Shown here piece by piece: positions 7,408 to 14,801 of a stretch of 15,650 bases of DNA. Source of the stretch: Acidimicrobiaceae bacterium (GTDB lineage: Bacteria; Actinomycetota; Acidimicrobiia; Acidimicrobiales; Microtrichaceae); assembly GCA_003514205.1 (NCBI GenBank), contig DORQ01000309.1, forward strand, positions 583-16,232, in the 5' to 3' direction. Numbering within the stretch: position 1 is the stretch's first letter; each line of letters begins with the position of its first letter. Below the pieces are notes generated by a model. It was not told where the DNA came from and did no database searches. It worked only from the letters and a program-made list of their open reading frames with translations. Both the position numbers and the translations under genes were made by a program.

Positions 7408-8592
7408 CTACAGCCGGGGATACTCCCGAAGAACCTCTGGGTTGAGCTCACCCACCGAACAGGCGCCAGTCAGCGCCATTGCCACCTTCATCTCCTCGTG
7501 GAGCACGTCGATTACGTGTTCAACTCCTGCTTGGCCGGCCGCGGCAACTGCATAGGCCCACGCCCTGCCAATCAACACGGCCTCCGCCCCAAGGGCAAGC
7601 GCTTTCACCACATCGAGGCCGCTGCGAATACCGCCGTCCATCAGCACAGCGGCACGTCCTCCAACAGCGTCGGCAACTGCTGGCAACGCCACAATCGTTG
7701 AGGGCGTGTCATCGAGCTGGCGTCCTCCGTGGTTGGACACCACGATTCCGTCAACCCCGTGGTCCACGGCCTGGCGCGCGTCTTCTGCGTCGAGAATGCC
7801 CTTGAGTAGAATCTTTCCGTTCCAATGCTCTCGTACCCACGCAAGGTCCTGCCAGGTCACTGAGGGATCAAACTGCGCATCGACCCACGCCTTGAACTCT
7901 TCCGGGCTGTTTGCATCAGGCACGGCCTTCTCTAGATTGCCGAACGTGTGGGGCTTTCCGCCGATGGCCACTTCTCGCAGCCAGGTCGGATGGGAAACCA
8001 GGTCGGCGCCTCGACGAAGCTTGTGAAGCACCGATAACTCGGTGGTCATCCCATTGCGGGTATCGCGGTAGCGGGCCCCAACCACTGGAAGATCGACGGT
8101 GAGGACCAAGGTCGTGGTGCCCACTGCCTGGGCTCGAGCCATCAGGTCCTCGGCGTAGGAGCGATCCCGCATCACATAGAGCTGAAACCAGAACGGCTGA
8201 CTGGTCGCTGCCGCGACCTCTTCGATTCCAGCTATAGACACGGTTGACTCACAGAACGTGATGCCTCGGGATTGGGCTGCTTTCGCGGCTTGAACCTCAG
8301 CCCGCTTCGCAAACATCCCAGCTAGCCCAACTGGAGCAAGGATCACCGGAAGCGCCAGCGTTGTTCCGAGGACAGTCTGTTCCGTCGAGCACGTCGACAC
8401 ATCACAGAGAACTCGTTGACGAAGTTGAATGGCGCCCAAATCCTCCACGTTGGCCTTGAGTGTCGACTCCTCATAGGCCCCGCCATCGACGTAGTCGAAA
8501 AGCTGTCGAGGGAGCCGCTTTCGAGCCAATTCCCGATAGTCGCGAACCGATGCTGGGAGCAGCCCGAGAGGTTTGTCGGAGGTATAACGCAT
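7408..8592 (-). CDS. lldD: FMN-dependent L-lactate (2-hydroxyacid) dehydrogenase
   Basis: This 394-residue enzyme of the FMN-dependent alpha-hydroxyacid dehydrogenase family most likely oxidises L-lactate to pyruvate and passes electrons to the respiratory chain at the membrane. Family features occur in order: the substrate-site Tyr in FDYVDGGA (32-39), the FMN-binding PVILAPVGLAGM (82-93), Tyr139 in FQLYV, Asp167 in TVDLP, a basic RYRDTRNG stretch (174-181), FMN Lys264 in LLKGI, the catalytic motif SNHGGRQLD with His288 and Arg291, and phosphate-binding DGGIRSG and LIGRAWAY near the C-terminus. Length agrees with LldD (about 380-400). Other substrates such as glycolate or mandelate cannot be excluded from motifs alone. 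There is no lldP permease or lldR regulator in the window. The gene has a leaderless promoter facing away from the SDR gene. Confidence 0.9.
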   Translation of the reverse strand: MRYTSDKPLGLLPASVRDYRELARKRLPRQLFDYVDGGAYEESTLKANVEDLGAIQLRQRVLCDVSTCSTEQTVLGTTLALPVILAPVGLAGMFAKRAEVQAAKAAQSRGITFCESTVSIAGIEEVAAATSQPFWFQLYVMRDRSYAEDLMARAQAVGTTTLVLTVDLPVVGARYRDTRNGMTTELSVLHKLRRGADLVSHPTWLREVAIGGKPHTFGNLEKAVPDANSPEEFKAWVDAQFDPSVTWQDLAWVREHWNGKILLKGILDAEDARQAVDHGVDGIVVSNHGGRQLDDTPSTIVALPAVADAVGGRAAVLMDGGIRSGLDVVKALALGAEAVLIGRAWAYAVAAAGQAGVEHVIDVLHEEMKVAMALTGACSVGELNPEVLREYPRL

Positions 8593-8598
8593 AGCGGA

Positions 8599-8604
8599 AT
8601 GCTA
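8599..8604 (-). promoter_or_regulatory. Leaderless -10 box of lldD
   Basis: On the minus strand TAGCAT (8599-8604) is followed by six bases (8593-8598) and the lldD ATG (8592). This is the TAnnnT pattern with spacing that puts transcription start at the ATG. No recognisable TTGACA-like -35 is present at 16-18 bp; the -35 position overlaps the -10 of the opposite gene. Confidence 0.65.
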
Positions 8605-8621
8605 GTTCTGCGACTCCGGGC

Positions 8622-8627
8622 TATGTT
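8622..8627 (+). promoter_or_regulatory. Leaderless -10 box of the divergent SDR gene
   Basis: TATGTT (8622-8627) is followed by six bases (8628-8633) and the ATG at 8634, the same geometry as on the opposite strand. The two -10 boxes are 17 bp apart, so each falls where the other's -35 would be contacted. Confidence 0.65.
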
Positions 8628-8633
8628 GCAGCG

Positions 8634-9410
8634 ATGGAGCTACGAGGATCAACAGCACTCATCACTGGAGCAGCGGGTGGTCTTGGCCAAGCAATCGCGC
8701 GGGAACTTGCGGCCAGGGGCTGCACCTGTGTGCTGTCGGGCCGAAACACCGCCGGGTTGGAGAGGCTTGCAGCGGAGATCGGCGGCGAGGTAGTCGTTGC
8801 TGACCTGCTCGATCCGCGGGATGTGGACCGACTGATCAACCGTGCCGCTGAGGTCGACATTCTCGTGTGCAACGCAGGCAACGGCGGCGACTGCTCGCTC
8901 CAGGAGGAGACCAGCGATCACATCAATGAGCTGCTGGACGTGAACCTCCGAGTGCCCATGGTGATGGCCTCCCAGTTTGCCCAAGACAAGCTCACTACGG
9001 GCGAACCTGCACGCATCGTGCTCATCGGATCGCTTGCGGGCCTGGCTGCCAGCCCAAACACACGGCTCTACAACGCAACCAAATTCGGGCTTCGTGGTTT
9101 TGGGCTCGCGCTTGCGCAGGACCTCGACGGCACCAACGTGAGCGCAAGCGTGGTTGCGCCTGGCTTCATCCGGGACGCGGGCATGTTTGCCGACGGTGAC
9201 ATCGACCTTCCCAAAGCGGTCCGCACCAAGGCGCCCCACGACGTGGCACTTGGAGTCGTCCGGGCGATCGAGGGAAACCAGCCTGAGGTCTTTGTTGCGC
9301 CCACCGAACTTCGACTCTCAGCCACCCTTGCAACCGTGGCACCTGCCTTGAGCGCACGGATTCAGAAGTGGGCCGGAGTGCAGGACCGCAAGGGGTCCAA
9401 CTCGATGTAG
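8634..9410 (+). CDS. Short-chain dehydrogenase/reductase (SDR)
   Basis: This 258-residue classical SDR is probably a cytoplasmic NAD(P)-dependent oxidoreductase. The Rossmann glycine motif TGAAGGLG sits at 11-18. SGR at 35-37 supplies an Arg at the end of the second strand, which favours NADP(H) (inference). Next come ADLLD (56-60), the NAG motif (80-82), Asn104 in VNLR, catalytic Ser133 in LIGSLAG, and Tyr146-x3-Lys150 (YNATK). PGFI (about 176-179) closes the cofactor site. The C-terminal part is Ala/Leu-rich with a final short polar tail. Length is normal for the family. The substrate is not predictable. It is divergent from lldD and shares a 41-bp promoter gap with it, which hints at coordinated but exclusive expression. 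Confidence 0.92.
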   Translation: MELRGSTALITGAAGGLGQAIARELAARGCTCVLSGRNTAGLERLAAEIGGEVVVADLLDPRDVDRLINRAAEVDILVCNAGNGGDCSLQEETSDHINELLDVNLRVPMVMASQFAQDKLTTGEPARIVLIGSLAGLAASPNTRLYNATKFGLRGFGLALAQDLDGTNVSASVVAPGFIRDAGMFADGDIDLPKAVRTKAPHDVALGVVRAIEGNQPEVFVAPTELRLSATLATVAPALSARIQKWAGVQDRKGSNSM

Positions 9411-9431
9411 GAGGCGCCTCCGCCACTGGCG
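9410..9431. terminator. Palindrome cluster between convergent genes
   Basis: GGAGGCGCCTCC (9410-9421) is a perfect 12-bp palindrome starting at the last base of the SDR stop codon. It is followed without a gap by CGCCA-C-TGGCG (9421-9431). The next gene ends on the opposite strand at 9459. Two adjacent dyads between convergent ends suggest a bidirectional terminator, though the loops are short and no T-run is present. Confidence 0.45.
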
Positions 9432-9458
9432 TGGTGCCCTTGTGATAGCGGGGCAGTC

Positions 9459-10214
9459 CTACAGGGCGGAGTTGGCCAACCAGTGCTCAAGCACAGCCGC
9501 ATCTCCAAGCACCTCAGTACGGCCAGGGAGCTCATGGCGACGGTTCAGCACCAACGCGAGTTCCGTCAGCGGTCCACGGAGGACAACATCGCCCTTGCCG
9601 TGTTGGTGGGCCCACTCAAATCCGTCCTCGGTGTAACGAATGAGCCACTCGCCGTTAGCTTCGAGACCTGGATCAGTAGCGTGAAGATGTAGTGACCCAA
9701 CTCCACGCAGGTTCGCAGCGTTCGGCTGGAACTGCACCGCGTACGGCAGCAACTCAAGCAACTCATCGATATTGTCAGAGGCAACGAGAGGATCGATGTC
9801 AACGACGGCGCCCACTGCGAGTTCGAGATCGACTCGATGCATCATCGTCTCGTGGAGCTGTCGCCGAATCCAAAAGGCCACGCGTTGATCTTTACCCCAC
9901 GCCCACATCGGAGCTTCCGGCTGAGCTGCTTCAAGCGTGGCGAGAAATGCGGAACTGCCCTCGGCGAACCATGCGCTGAGCGCTTGCCGATCGGAGATAT
10001 CGACCTCGAGTGGAGGCCTCCGCTGAGGGCTTTGCGCGTGGGTCTCCACGAGCAGTTGCGCCCAGCGGTGAACACCTCCGAGATGATGAGCCAGCTCAGC
10101 GACTGTCCAGTCTGGACAGGAGGGAACTGGGGCATCGAGCCCGGCGGTCGCGAGGAGGTCCAAGAACTGGTCACACTCGTGCTTGATTGCGTTGCAGGTC
10201 TCAATCTGGTTCAT
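9459..10214 (-). CDS. Maleylpyruvate isomerase-like (MDMPI/DinB-fold) protein
   Basis: This 251-residue protein resembles the actinobacterial family related to mycothiol-dependent maleylpyruvate isomerase. Residues about 5-130 form the four-helix DinB-like part, with PDWTVAELAHHLGGVHRW (34-51) and HETMMHRVD (121-129). His44, Glu122 and His126 match the three metal ligands expected in this fold. The C-terminal part (about 170-250), including GDVVLRGPLTELALVLNRR, matches the small second domain of the family. Known relatives are metal- and thiol-dependent enzymes, but most members are uncharacterised, so true maleylpyruvate isomerase activity is not implied; no ring-cleavage genes are nearby. 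It follows the UvrA-like gene by 46 bp on the same strand, with a hairpin between. No Shine-Dalgarno sequence precedes the ATG. Confidence 0.85.
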   Translation of the reverse strand: MNQIETCNAIKHECDQFLDLLATAGLDAPVPSCPDWTVAELAHHLGGVHRWAQLLVETHAQSPQRRPPLEVDISDRQALSAWFAEGSSAFLATLEAAQPEAPMWAWGKDQRVAFWIRRQLHETMMHRVDLELAVGAVVDIDPLVASDNIDELLELLPYAVQFQPNAANLRGVGSLHLHATDPGLEANGEWLIRYTEDGFEWAHQHGKGDVVLRGPLTELALVLNRRHELPGRTEVLGDAAVLEHWLANSAL

Positions 10215-10227
10215 CGCAGCATTCTCG

Positions 10228-10255
10228 CGCCGATTCGCTTCTCAGGAATCCGGCG
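10228..10255 (-). terminator. Hairpin after the UvrA-like gene
   Basis: CGCCGATTC (10228-10236) pairs with GAATCCGGCG (10246-10255), giving 9 bp with one bulged C and a 9-nt loop. It starts 5 bp beyond the UvrA-like stop on the minus strand and lies before the MDMPI-like gene. There is no T-run. It may terminate transcription or separate expression of the two genes. Confidence 0.55.
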
Positions 10256-10260
10256 ACGGG

Positions 10261-12612
10261 TCAGGCACCCACGTACGACGCCAGATGCTGGCCCGTCAGC
10301 GTGGAACGCTGCGTAACCAAATCAGCCGGAGTTCCCTCAAAGACCACCTGACCGCCCTCTCGTCCCGCACCCGGACCCAAGTCAATCAGCCAGTCGGCAT
10401 GGGCCATCACGGCCTGATGGTGCTCAATGACCACTACGGACTTTCCACCATCGACGAGCCGATCGAGTAACCCCAACAGGTTCTCCACATCGGCAAGATG
10501 CAGACCGGTGGTCGGCTCATCCAACACGTACAACCCACCTGGTTCTCCCATGTGAGTCGCGAGCTTCACCCGCTGCCGCTCGCCGCCCGACAAGGTCGTG
10601 AGTGGTTGCCCGAGAGTGAGATAGCCAAGCCCTACCCCTTCGAGCCTGGCGAGAATCTTGTGTGCTGCTGGCATCGCGGCATCGCCGTCCCCGAAGAACG
10701 ACTCGGCCTCGGCAACTGACATCGCCAAGACCTCGCTGATGTTCTTCCCGCCAAGGTGATAGTCGAGGACCGCAGCTTGGAAGCGTTTGCCCTCGCACTC
10801 GTCACAGATCGAGGCGACTCCAGCCATGACTGCGAGGTCCATGTAGATAACGCCTGCACCCTTGCAAGCCGGGCAGGCTCCCTCGCTATTCGCGCTGAAG
10901 AGTGCTGGCTTCACACCGTTCGCCTTCGAGAACGCCTTCCGGATTGGTTCGAGCAGGCCGGTGTATGTAGCTGGATTGCTTCGCCGTGAGCCTTTGATAG
11001 CGCCCTGATCAATGGTCACCACACCTTCACGACCCGAGATCGAACCGCTGATGAGTGAACTCTTTCCCGAACCAGCGACACCAGTGAGTACCACCAACAC
11101 CCCAAGTGGAATATCAACATCAACCGACTGGAGGTTGTTAGTTGTGGCGCCACGCACTTGCATTGTTCCCGAGGGCGTTCGCACCGACGCCTTGACCGAT
11201 GCCCGGTAGTCATAGTGTCGACCCGTCAACGTGTCACTAGTTCGCAGTCCATCGACGGAGCCTTCGAACACGATCTGACCACCGCCGCTTCCAGCCCCCG
11301 GACCAAGATCCACCACATGATCGGCAATCGCTATGACTTCAGGTTTGTGCTCGACGACCAGCACGGTGTTTCCCTTGTCTCGCAGCTGCATCAACAAGTC
11401 GTTCATCTTGGCGATGTCATGGGGGTGCAGACCGATAGTCGGCTCATCAAACACATAGGTCACGTCAGTGAGCGAGGAACCGAGATGGCGAACCATCTTG
11501 GTGCGCTGCGCCTCGCCCCCTGAAAGTGTTCCGGCAGGACGGTCGAGGCTGAGGTACCCCAGTCCGATGTTCACGAAGGAACTGAGCGTCTGGACGAGGT
11601 TCTCAAGCAACGGGCCAACCGAGGGGTCGTCAATGCCGTTCACCCAGTCCGCCAGGTCGCTGATCTGCATTTCGCACGCGTCGGCGATGCTGATGCCGCC
11701 AATCTTGGAAGAACGGGCACCTACGGTGAGTCGGGTGCCCTCGCACTCGGGGCAGGTGGTGAAAACAACAGCGCGGTCAACGAAGGCGCCGATGTGAGGT
11801 TGCATTGCCTCCCGGTCTTTTGACAGAAACGACTTCTGGATCTGCGGAATGAGCCCAAGAAACGTCAGGTTGAGGCCATCGACCTTGATCTTGGTCGCTT
11901 CCTTGTAGAGGAGTGCGTCAAGTTCCTTCTTGGTGAACCTGCTGATCGGCTTGTCGCAGTCGAAGAACCCACACCCGTTGAATATGCGCCCGTACCAGCC
12001 CTCCATGCTGAAGCCCGGAATCGTGATGGCCCCCTCATTGATCGACTTGCTGACGTCGTAGATCGCTGTGAAATCAAAGTCGCTGACCGACCCACGTCCG
12101 TCGCAGCGAGGGCACATACCCCCGGTGATGGAGAACGACTCCTTCTTGCGCACGGTCTTTCCGGCCTTCTCAAAGGTCACTGCGCCGCCGCCGCTCACCG
12201 AGGGAACGTTGAACGAGTACGCCTGTGGCGACCCAATGTGAGGGTCGCCAAGCCGACTGAACAGGATTCGCAGCATGGCATTGGCATCGGTGGCGGTGCC
12301 GACCGTACTGCGAATATTTGCCCCCATCCGCTCCTGATCGACAAGGATCGCTGTGGTCAAACCATCGAGCACGTCCACATCGGGTCGCGCCATGGATGGC
12401 ATGAACCCCTGCACGAACGAGCTATAGGTCTCGTTGATCATCCGTTGGGACTCGGCGGCAATCGTTCCGAACACCAGGGAACTCTTCCCAGAACCCGACA
12501 CACCGGTAAACACCGTTAGCCGGCGTTTGGGGATCTCGACATCCACGTCCTTGAGGTTGTTCACCCGAGCACCTTGAACTCGAATTCGGTCATGGGTGTC
12601 GGCAGGATGCAT
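10261..12612 (-). CDS. UvrA-like double-ABC ATPase lacking the full UvrB-binding insert
   Basis: This 783-residue protein starts at ATG 12612. It has two ABC halves as in UvrA: Walker A GVSGSGKS (37-44), signature LSGGE (363-367) and DEPTIGLHP (389-397) in the first; Walker A GVAGSGKS (511-518), signature LSGGERQR (674-681) and LDEPTTGLH (697-705) in the second. Zinc-finger cysteine pairs are present: C167/C170 with C287/C290, and C580/C583 with C603/C606. Canonical UvrA has about 940-950 residues; here only about 120 residues separate the first Walker A from the first Cys pair, so the region that holds the UvrB-binding domain appears shortened. It therefore resembles UvrA paralogues linked to drug tolerance or undefined DNA functions rather than the repair UvrA. 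The frame is open to 12948, but the extra 112 residues overlap the upstream gene and look non-coding. It lies 4 bp after the DUF4230 gene. Confidence 0.9.
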   Translation of the reverse strand: MHPADTHDRIRVQGARVNNLKDVDVEIPKRRLTVFTGVSGSGKSSLVFGTIAAESQRMINETYSSFVQGFMPSMARPDVDVLDGLTTAILVDQERMGANIRSTVGTATDANAMLRILFSRLGDPHIGSPQAYSFNVPSVSGGGAVTFEKAGKTVRKKESFSITGGMCPRCDGRGSVSDFDFTAIYDVSKSINEGAITIPGFSMEGWYGRIFNGCGFFDCDKPISRFTKKELDALLYKEATKIKVDGLNLTFLGLIPQIQKSFLSKDREAMQPHIGAFVDRAVVFTTCPECEGTRLTVGARSSKIGGISIADACEMQISDLADWVNGIDDPSVGPLLENLVQTLSSFVNIGLGYLSLDRPAGTLSGGEAQRTKMVRHLGSSLTDVTYVFDEPTIGLHPHDIAKMNDLLMQLRDKGNTVLVVEHKPEVIAIADHVVDLGPGAGSGGGQIVFEGSVDGLRTSDTLTGRHYDYRASVKASVRTPSGTMQVRGATTNNLQSVDVDIPLGVLVVLTGVAGSGKSSLISGSISGREGVVTIDQGAIKGSRRSNPATYTGLLEPIRKAFSKANGVKPALFSANSEGACPACKGAGVIYMDLAVMAGVASICDECEGKRFQAAVLDYHLGGKNISEVLAMSVAEAESFFGDGDAAMPAAHKILARLEGVGLGYLTLGQPLTTLSGGERQRVKLATHMGEPGGLYVLDEPTTGLHLADVENLLGLLDRLVDGGKSVVVIEHHQAVMAHADWLIDLGPGAGREGGQVVFEGTPADLVTQRSTLTGQHLASYVGA

Positions 12613-12616
12613 GGAT

Positions 12617-13294
12617 CTAGGGCTTCTTGTTGGGGACAAACTCGATCGTGATGTCGTCGTATCCCAAGTTCTCAAGCAACCCAGTGAGAAAGGCAGTCGC
12701 GTTGGCCTTCGCAGTTTCCTGCAATTCGCTCTCCTGAGCTGCGACTCGAAGCTCGGCAACTGCTTTTTGGTCGAGCTTGTCTTTGCCTTGCAACGGCGCA
12801 TCGTCGAAGAACTCACCGAACCTCGTGAAGACACCACGATCCTGGGTAATGACCTTTGAGGCTGACTCGTCAAGGTTGGGATCTGACAATCGAGGTTCGG
12901 GAACTCGAAGCGTGATTGATCGATCGCTTCGGTTGATGTCGAGATCATCTGATGTCAGTTTCGAGAGATCGACGAGCGCATCGACTTCGCCGGCATAGAG
13001 CGCTACTCCAGAGTTGGCATCGAAGGCGTCGGGAACAATGTCGTGAATGAGGCCGTCCTGCTCGGTGCCGAAGTACACCGGCACACTGAACTCTCCGGTA
13101 GCTGCCCTGAGATCGGCGGTTTTGCGAATCGCCACGAGCGTTGTCTTTGCTGCCTCAGGACGTTGTTCCACCCCAAACAAGCTGTTGCGCATCGACCCAA
13201 TCGGATCGAATCCGAACAGGTTGATTCCTACGAGGAGGCCCAGCCCAACCGCGACCCATTTCCACCAACCCCCTACCCGAGATTTCTCTGCCAT
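12617..13294 (-). CDS. DUF4230 family membrane-anchored protein
   Basis: This 225-residue protein has one N-terminal membrane span (about residues 12-28, WKWVAVGLGLLVGINLF) after a short basic start, so the bulk probably faces outward. The rest matches the DUF4230 pattern: a beta-rich segment around ATGEFSVPVYFG and GVALYAGEVDALVDLSKL, then SITLRVPEPRLSDPNLDE, and a C-terminal amphipathic helix region ending in LLENLGYDDITIEFVP. DUF4230 has no established function. The ATG is supported by a strong Shine-Dalgarno GAGGAGG ending 4 bases before it. A possible -10 TATGTT (13318-13323, minus) lies upstream in the 145-bp gap. Its stop is 4 bp before the UvrA-like ATG, so the two are very probably cotranscribed. 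Confidence 0.88.
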   Translation of the reverse strand: MAEKSRVGGWWKWVAVGLGLLVGINLFGFDPIGSMRNSLFGVEQRPEAAKTTLVAIRKTADLRAATGEFSVPVYFGTEQDGLIHDIVPDAFDANSGVALYAGEVDALVDLSKLTSDDLDINRSDRSITLRVPEPRLSDPNLDESASKVITQDRGVFTRFGEFFDDAPLQGKDKLDQKAVAELRVAAQESELQETAKANATAFLTGLLENLGYDDITIEFVPNKKP

Positions 13295-13298
13295 GGAG

Positions 13299-13323
13299 CC
13301 TCCTCAAGCGGCGCAGGAACATA
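13299..13323 (-). promoter_or_regulatory. Shine-Dalgarno and possible -10 box of the DUF4230 gene
   Basis: On the minus strand TATGTT (13318-13323) fits TAnnnT and is followed by GAGGAGG (13299-13305), which ends 4 bases before the ATG at 13294. This is the clearest Shine-Dalgarno sequence in the window. No well-placed TTGACA-like -35 was found. Confidence 0.45.
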
Positions 13324-13439
13324 CGCTACCGCTCTGCTGGCCCGTTCCGCCGTCAAGGACCGCTCTGAGGTCGCTCCTGATTCAGCACACTTCCGTTGCC
13401 GGTCACCACGGTGTCAGTGGCCTGCGCAAGACTGTCCAC

Positions 13440-14237
13440 ATGGCACTGCCCACCGACACCGATCCCCGACTCCATACCATCCGCTCCCTTCTTGCCAAGG
13501 CCGAGGCCACCCAGTTTCCTGCCGAGGCGGAGGCATTCACCGCGAAGGCTGCCGAACTCATGGCGCGTTACGCTATCGACGAAACGCTCCTGTGGGCTCA
13601 CCGCGGCGAGAACCGCGACACGCCTGGTGAACTGCGGCTCAAACTGCACCGGCCATTTACTCCCCAGAAGGCAATCCTGATCACTGCGATCGCCTCGGTG
13701 TTTGGCTGTAGGGCGATCCGCCTTGGGCGACTGACCGCTGAACCTGTGGAGCACATGAGCGTGATCGGACTTCAATCCGATCTTCAGTTGGTGGACACAC
13801 TCGCCACCAGCTTGATGGTGCAAATGGCCGTTGCCATGGCGGCCGCTACTGTTCCACCCGGCGTAGCTGGTGGGGCACTTGCGGATTGGCGAAGGAGCTT
13901 CATCATTGGATTCGTCAACGTGGTCGCTCAACGACTCAAGGAGGTCTACGCCACTGAATCCCAGAACCACTCCCGCTCGCAGGGTTCAGATACCGGATCG
14001 GAATGCGACACACCCTCCACACTGCGGAACACCACGCTCAGTGAGTCCACCGCGCTGGCCCTGCGCGACAAGGAAGAAGCCGTGGAAACAGAGTTTCGTT
14101 TGAGATTCCCAAACGTTCGATCCTCAAGCGTCTCTGGCGGTCGATCCCGCCACGGCCAGCAGGCGGGCGGAGCAGCAGGCGGACGCGCTGATCTGGGGAC
14201 ACGAAGATTCTCGGCTCGGGGACGACTCACTGCATGA
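13440..14237 (+). CDS. DUF2786 domain-containing protein
   Basis: This 265-residue protein starts at ATG 13440. Residues about 10-48 form the DUF2786 helical motif (IRSLLAKAEATQFPAEAEAF, then KAAELMARYAID). The middle (about 65-170) is predicted mixed alpha/beta with IGLQSDLQLVDTLATSLM and a helix around WRRSFIIGFVNVVAQRL. The tail is typical of actinobacterial members: a helix ALRDKEEAVETEFRLRFP, then Gly/Ala/Arg-rich residues with GGAAGGRADLG. The frame is open back to 13047, but that part is antisense to the DUF4230 gene and not protein-like. No Shine-Dalgarno or TAnnnT box fits the chosen ATG, so the start is the least certain part. The function of DUF2786 is unknown. A TIGR04338-type gene follows after 19 bp, as is common in Actinobacteria. 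Confidence 0.85.
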   Translation: MALPTDTDPRLHTIRSLLAKAEATQFPAEAEAFTAKAAELMARYAIDETLLWAHRGENRDTPGELRLKLHRPFTPQKAILITAIASVFGCRAIRLGRLTAEPVEHMSVIGLQSDLQLVDTLATSLMVQMAVAMAAATVPPGVAGGALADWRRSFIIGFVNVVAQRLKEVYATESQNHSRSQGSDTGSECDTPSTLRNTTLSESTALALRDKEEAVETEFRLRFPNVRSSSVSGGRSRHGQQAGGAAGGRADLGTRRFSARGRLTA

Positions 14238-14256
14238 ATGCGAATGACGCGTTTCG

Positions 14257-14748
14257 GTGAGCAATCCATCAGATGCCAAGCAGTCAGCAACCGCCCAACT
14301 CCCCGGCGACCTCCAGCGCTCCCGGGTCTACGCCGCAGAAGACACTCTGGTATCGGAGATGGGCCCTCGTCTTCGCACCTGGAAGTCCGTCGAGGCATTC
14401 GCTGAGTCGATCCTGACCAGCGAGGAACTCAACGAGCTGTTCCCGAACCACCCCGCTGGCATCTCGTTGCACCGCCGATCCCGATCCGCGACAGCAAGCG
14501 CCGCAGTAGTGAGTCGTGGAGAGATCTGGATCCGCGATGGTTCGTGGAATGCTCTCACCGTCATCCACGAGATCAGCCACCACCTGGCCAGCCCTGACAC
14601 GACTCACGGCGCACGCTTCGTTTCCATCGAACTGGTGCTGGTTCGAACGTGGTGCGGCTTCACTGCCTACGGTGAGCTCCTCCATGCTTTTCGCACACGA
14701 AGCGTGGCAATTGATGAGGAATTCTTGCGTGCTGGCCGAAATCCATGA
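14257..14748 (+). CDS. Putative zinc metallohydrolase, TIGR04338-type
   Basis: This 163-residue protein has a zincin-type HEISH motif (104-108), in which both His would bind zinc and Glu105 would act as the catalytic base. H117 in THGARF is a plausible third ligand. The N-terminal QRSRVYAAED (20-29) and the central IWIRDG (90-95) match the actinobacterial TIGR04338 family as I recall it. There is no signal peptide, so it should be cytoplasmic. The GTG at 14257 is the first possible start after an in-frame stop (14245), and no Shine-Dalgarno sequence is seen. The gene follows the DUF2786 gene by 19 bp, suggesting one transcript and a shared task. The substrate is unknown; peptidase activity would be a guess. 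Confidence 0.83.
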   Translation: MSNPSDAKQSATAQLPGDLQRSRVYAAEDTLVSEMGPRLRTWKSVEAFAESILTSEELNELFPNHPAGISLHRRSRSATASAAVVSRGEIWIRDGSWNALTVIHEISHHLASPDTTHGARFVSIELVLVRTWCGFTAYGELLHAFRTRSVAIDEEFLRAGRNP

Positions 14749-14764
14749 CATTTCTGCGGTGAAC

Positions 14765-14795
14765 TTGGCACCGACCCGCCGCGGCCGAGTAGAAC
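14765..14795 (+). promoter_or_regulatory. Possible promoter of the phosphoribosyltransferase gene
   Basis: TTGGCA (14765-14770), 19 bp, TAGAAC (14790-14795), then six bases to the ATG at 14802. The geometry matches the leaderless promoters elsewhere in the window, but the final T of TAnnnT is C and the spacer is long, so this is weaker. Confidence 0.3.
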
Positions 14796-14801
14796 CGGTA
14801 G

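Noticed and set aside
8649-9239. Minus-strand frame of 196 codons opposite the SDR gene
   Set aside because: The plus strand carries intact SDR motifs over the same span; the antisense frame shows no recognisable features.
12613-12948. N-terminal 112-residue extension of the UvrA-like reading frame
   Set aside because: It overlaps the DUF4230 gene, which has a strong Shine-Dalgarno sequence and protein-like sequence. The extension is Ser/Arg-rich with no UvrA similarity, and ATG 12612 begins the expected RIRVQGARVNNLKDV start.
13047-13439. Upstream extension of the DUF2786 frame
   Set aside because: It lies mostly antisense to the DUF4230 gene and has no recognisable domain; the DUF2786 motif begins just after ATG 13440.
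13353-13970. Minus-strand frame of 205 codons opposite the DUF2786 gene
   Set aside because: It is a shadow of a gene with recognised family features and has no domain, signal peptide or ribosome site of its own.
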